DNA of 7,467 nucleotides, taken from NCBI GenBank assembly GCA_023257525.1, contig JALRCB010000043.1:1-7467 (forward strand), in the 5' to 3' direction. Shown here piece after piece: positions 5,288 through 7,467 of the stretch. Position numbers and translations under genes: made by a program. The notes below the pieces were generated by a model. The model saw only the letters and a program-made list of their open reading frames with translations, had not been told where the DNA came from and made no database searches. The DNA is from Candidatus Nanopelagicales bacterium (GTDB lineage: Bacteria; Actinomycetota; Actinomycetes; S36-B12; UBA5976). Numbering within the stretch: position 1 is the first letter of the stretch; each line of letters begins with the position of its first letter.

Positions 5288-7453
5288 ATGGCCGACTTAA
5301 GTACTCAGGTGGTTGAAGTGGTTGGCGCCAAAACAGCGGCACTCTTAAAGTCAGAATTTGAAATTGAATTGGTTGAAGACCTGCTTCGGCACTACCCGCG
5401 CAGATATGAACAGCGTGGTGCATTAACAGATCTTGGCAATCTTGAGATTGGTGATCACGTCACGGTTCAGGCCCAAGTTAAGAGTTTTAAGAATCTGAAA
5501 AACGCCAAGGGCGGCACGCGTCAAGAAGTTGTAATTAGTGATGGCTCAGGTTCTTTGACTTTAATGTTCTTTAATCAACACTGGCGCGAGAAAGATTTAG
5601 TGGCTGGCCGACAGGGTTTGTTTGCTGGCCAAGTTTCGGTGTTTAACAATAAGCGCCAGTTAACTCATCCAGAGTATGAACTTCTGGATGCTGCAGCAGA
5701 TGTAAATCCAGACGATTACGCCGAAGCTTTCTTGCCGGTCTATCCCGCAACTAAGAAACTGCAGACCTGGACGATCGAACGAAGCATCGATTTAGCGCTT
5801 ACCGCCCTTGGCAAAGTCGAAGACCCGTTGCCAGCGGACATCAGGAAAACTGAAGGTTTGATTGATTTAGATGTAGCACTTCATGCGATTCATAAGCCAA
5901 CATCCTTGGAGCAACTTGAAGCTAGCAGATTACGTTTGAAATGGGATGAAGCGTTAGCTCTACAAGTTGTCTTAGCTAAGCAACGCCACGAAGAAGATTC
6001 CTGGCCAGCTATTTCGAGAACTGAAAAACCGGATGGCCTGCTTGCCGCTTTTGACGCGCGATTGCCGTTCACGCTTACGCAAGGCCAAAGTGAAGTAGCA
6101 AAAACTATTTCGGCAGAAATGGCAGCCGGTCATCCAATGCACCGACTCCTGCAAGGTGAAGTAGGTAGTGGAAAGACAGTGGTTGCAGTTCGAGCGATGC
6201 TCACGGTTGTTGACTCAGGTGGCCAAGCCGCACTCCTGGCACCAACTGAAGTGCTGGCAGCTCAGCACTATCGGGCAATTACTAACTTGCTTGGGCCATT
6301 AGCCGAGAGAGGGAAACTCGGGGCTCACGATGAAGGCACCGGCGTAACTCTGCTGACCGGATCAATGACAACCGCAGCCAGAAGACAAGCATTGTTAGAC
6401 ATCACGTCCGGCCAAGCAGGCATAGTTATCGGTACCCACGCGCTACTCGAAGATCGAGTTGATTTCTTTGATCTGGGACTTGTGGTTATCGACGAACAAC
6501 ATCGCTTTGGTGTGGAACAGCGCGCAACATTAGTTGGCAAAGCCGGAAGTGATCGACGTCCGCACGTTCTAGTTATGACTGCAACACCAATTCCGCGCAC
6601 GGTTGCCATGACTGCATTTGGCGCACTTGATATCTCTACTTTGAGTGAACTTCCAGCTGGACGTTCACCAATTACTTCTCATGTTGTTTTATCTGCCGAG
6701 AAACCAAGCCACTTAGCCAGGGCCTGGGAACGAATTGTTGAAGAAGTCAAAGCAGGTCATCAGGCTTATGTTGTAGTCCCACGCATTGCCAGCCAAGAAG
6801 ATAAAGATTTAAAGCCAGGGCAACGCCAAGCGATTGCACTTGAGGATTTAGCACCTCAGTTAATCGATGGCCCATTGGCAGGTGTTCGAGTTGGAATCAT
6901 GCATGGCCAAATGGCTGGGGCAGATAAAGATGATGTGATGCAAAGATTTGCCAATGGTCCAGCGCATAAAGATGGCATTGACGTGTTGATCTCAACAACT
7001 GTTATTGAAGTTGGCGTGGATGTGCCAAATGCCACGACGATGGTGATCATGGATGCTGATCGCTTTGGCATCAGCCAGTTACACCAACTCCGCGGCCGCG
7101 TCGGTCGTGGCAGCGCTCCTGGGCTATGTCTGCTGGTAACGGAAGCACCAGCGTTTAGTCCAGCTCGGGAACGCTTAGCTGCAGTGGCCTCAACGAATGA
7201 CGGCTTTGAATTGGCAGCCCTTGACTTGGAACAGCGACGTGAAGGTGATGTTCTAGGTCGCAATCAATCAGGCATGCGCTCGAGTTTGAAGTTAGTTAGC
7301 ATCCTGCGTGATGAAGAGATTCTGGAACAAGCCAGAATTGCTGCTGTGGATATCGTGAACAAAGATCCTGAGTTGGATTCCAATCCAGCACTAGCCAGAG
7401 CCGTGCAGTCGCTAATTGATCAAGCGCGTGCTGAGTTCGTGAAGAAATCATGA
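5288..7453 (+). CDS. recG: ATP-dependent DNA helicase RecG
   Basis: Superfamily 2 double-strand DNA translocase that reverses stalled replication forks and processes branched recombination intermediates. It has 721 residues, in the range of actinobacterial RecG. Seen: an N-terminal segment LLRHYPRRYEQR (32-43) leading into the OB-fold wedge domain (about 55-135) that holds the fork; LTQGQ (263-267), a Q-motif-like element; Walker A GEVGSGKT (290-297); motif Ia LLAPTEVLAAQHY (316-328); LLTGS (355-359); GTHALLE (382-388); Walker B DEQH (402-405) in IDEQHRFGVEQR; motif III TATPIPRT (431-438); STTVIEVGVDVPNA (569-582); and motif VI QLRGRVGRG (600-608). The tail has NDGFELAALDLEQRREGDVLG (637-657), with the actinobacterial QRREGD form, and QSG (660-662). 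The ATG follows the DAK2 stop by 4 nt with only a weak AGG at 5274-5276, suggesting coupled translation. Its stop overlaps the rsmD start. All helicase motifs are intact. Confidence 0.98.
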   Translation: MADLSTQVVEVVGAKTAALLKSEFEIELVEDLLRHYPRRYEQRGALTDLGNLEIGDHVTVQAQVKSFKNLKNAKGGTRQEVVISDGSGSLTLMFFNQHWREKDLVAGRQGLFAGQVSVFNNKRQLTHPEYELLDAAADVNPDDYAEAFLPVYPATKKLQTWTIERSIDLALTALGKVEDPLPADIRKTEGLIDLDVALHAIHKPTSLEQLEASRLRLKWDEALALQVVLAKQRHEEDSWPAISRTEKPDGLLAAFDARLPFTLTQGQSEVAKTISAEMAAGHPMHRLLQGEVGSGKTVVAVRAMLTVVDSGGQAALLAPTEVLAAQHYRAITNLLGPLAERGKLGAHDEGTGVTLLTGSMTTAARRQALLDITSGQAGIVIGTHALLEDRVDFFDLGLVVIDEQHRFGVEQRATLVGKAGSDRRPHVLVMTATPIPRTVAMTAFGALDISTLSELPAGRSPITSHVVLSAEKPSHLARAWERIVEEVKAGHQAYVVVPRIASQEDKDLKPGQRQAIALEDLAPQLIDGPLAGVRVGIMHGQMAGADKDDVMQRFANGPAHKDGIDVLISTTVIEVGVDVPNATTMVIMDADRFGISQLHQLRGRVGRGSAPGLCLLVTEAPAFSPARERLAAVASTNDGFELAALDLEQRREGDVLGRNQSGMRSSLKLVSILRDEEILEQARIAAVDIVNKDPELDSNPALARAVQSLIDQARAEFVKKS

Positions 7454-7467
7454 CGCGAATAATTGGC
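7450..7467 (+). CDS. rsmD: Probable 16S rRNA (guanine966-N2)-methyltransferase, first codons only
   Basis: An ATG overlaps the recG stop in the ATGA arrangement (4-nt overlap) and reads MTRIIG to the window end. That matches the usual start of RsmD, which methylates G966 of 16S rRNA, and rsmD is the common gene after recG in actinobacteria. Only six codons are visible, so the call rests on this short match, the overlap and synteny. Translation is probably coupled to recG. Confidence 0.65.

Noticed and set aside
6856..7263. Open frame of 135 codons antisense to recG
   Set aside because: It mirrors the codon use of the conserved helicase motifs on the other strand; its Arg/Ser/Pro-rich product is typical of such shadows.
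1..7467. Mobile element, prophage, CRISPR array, defence or other new system
   Set aside because: All coding space is taken by conserved core genes in conserved order, no direct repeat array or terminal inverted repeats were noticed, and composition looks even across the window.

Overview
This is a dense chromosomal housekeeping segment from an actinobacterium. The gene order gpsA, ddl, thiL, rpmB, DAK2-domain gene, recG, rsmD is the conserved actinobacterial order. Several proteins carry actinobacterial variants: RecG reads EQRREGD where most bacteria have a glycine/proline-rich segment, ThiL reads GGEDHAFAATF, and the DAK2 protein reads FELMF. By spot sampling the base composition is near 47-50% GC, low for the phylum, and coding is very tight. 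Together these suggest a small-genome planktonic lineage, for example a relative of the freshwater acI group (Nanopelagicales). That placement is inference.

Layout: the 3' part of gpsA (1-702, +) runs tail-to-tail, with 3 nt between stop codons, into a PLP-dependent transsulfuration enzyme gene (706-1887, -). A 53-bp divergent spacer separates that gene from ddl (1941-3035, +), which is followed after 19 bp by thiL (3055-4008, +). A hairpin terminator (4009-4038) lies between thiL and the convergent rpmB (4057-4245, -). A 150-bp divergent spacer then leads to a DAK2-domain gene (4396-5283, +), recG (5288-7453, +) and the first codons of rsmD (7450 to the window end, +). The last three look like one transcript.

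The genes serve separate core processes: phospholipid backbone (gpsA), sulfur amino acids (PLP enzyme), peptidoglycan precursors (ddl), thiamine diphosphate (thiL), the ribosome (rpmB, rsmD), possible fatty-acid or small-molecule phosphorylation (DAK2 gene) and replication-fork repair (recG). They are neighbours by conserved synteny, not members of one pathway.

The most notable signal is regulatory. All four genes that appear to start their own transcript without a Shine-Dalgarno site carry a TANNNT box exactly 6 or 7 nt before the start codon, as expected for leaderless mRNAs. rpmB instead has a promoter further upstream and a strong AAGGAG ribosome binding site. The second notable point is that the DAK2 protein is only 295 residues, ends after the middle domain of the FakA architecture, and has changed ATP-site motifs. 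I found no mobile element, CRISPR array, tRNA, rRNA or novel defence-like system.
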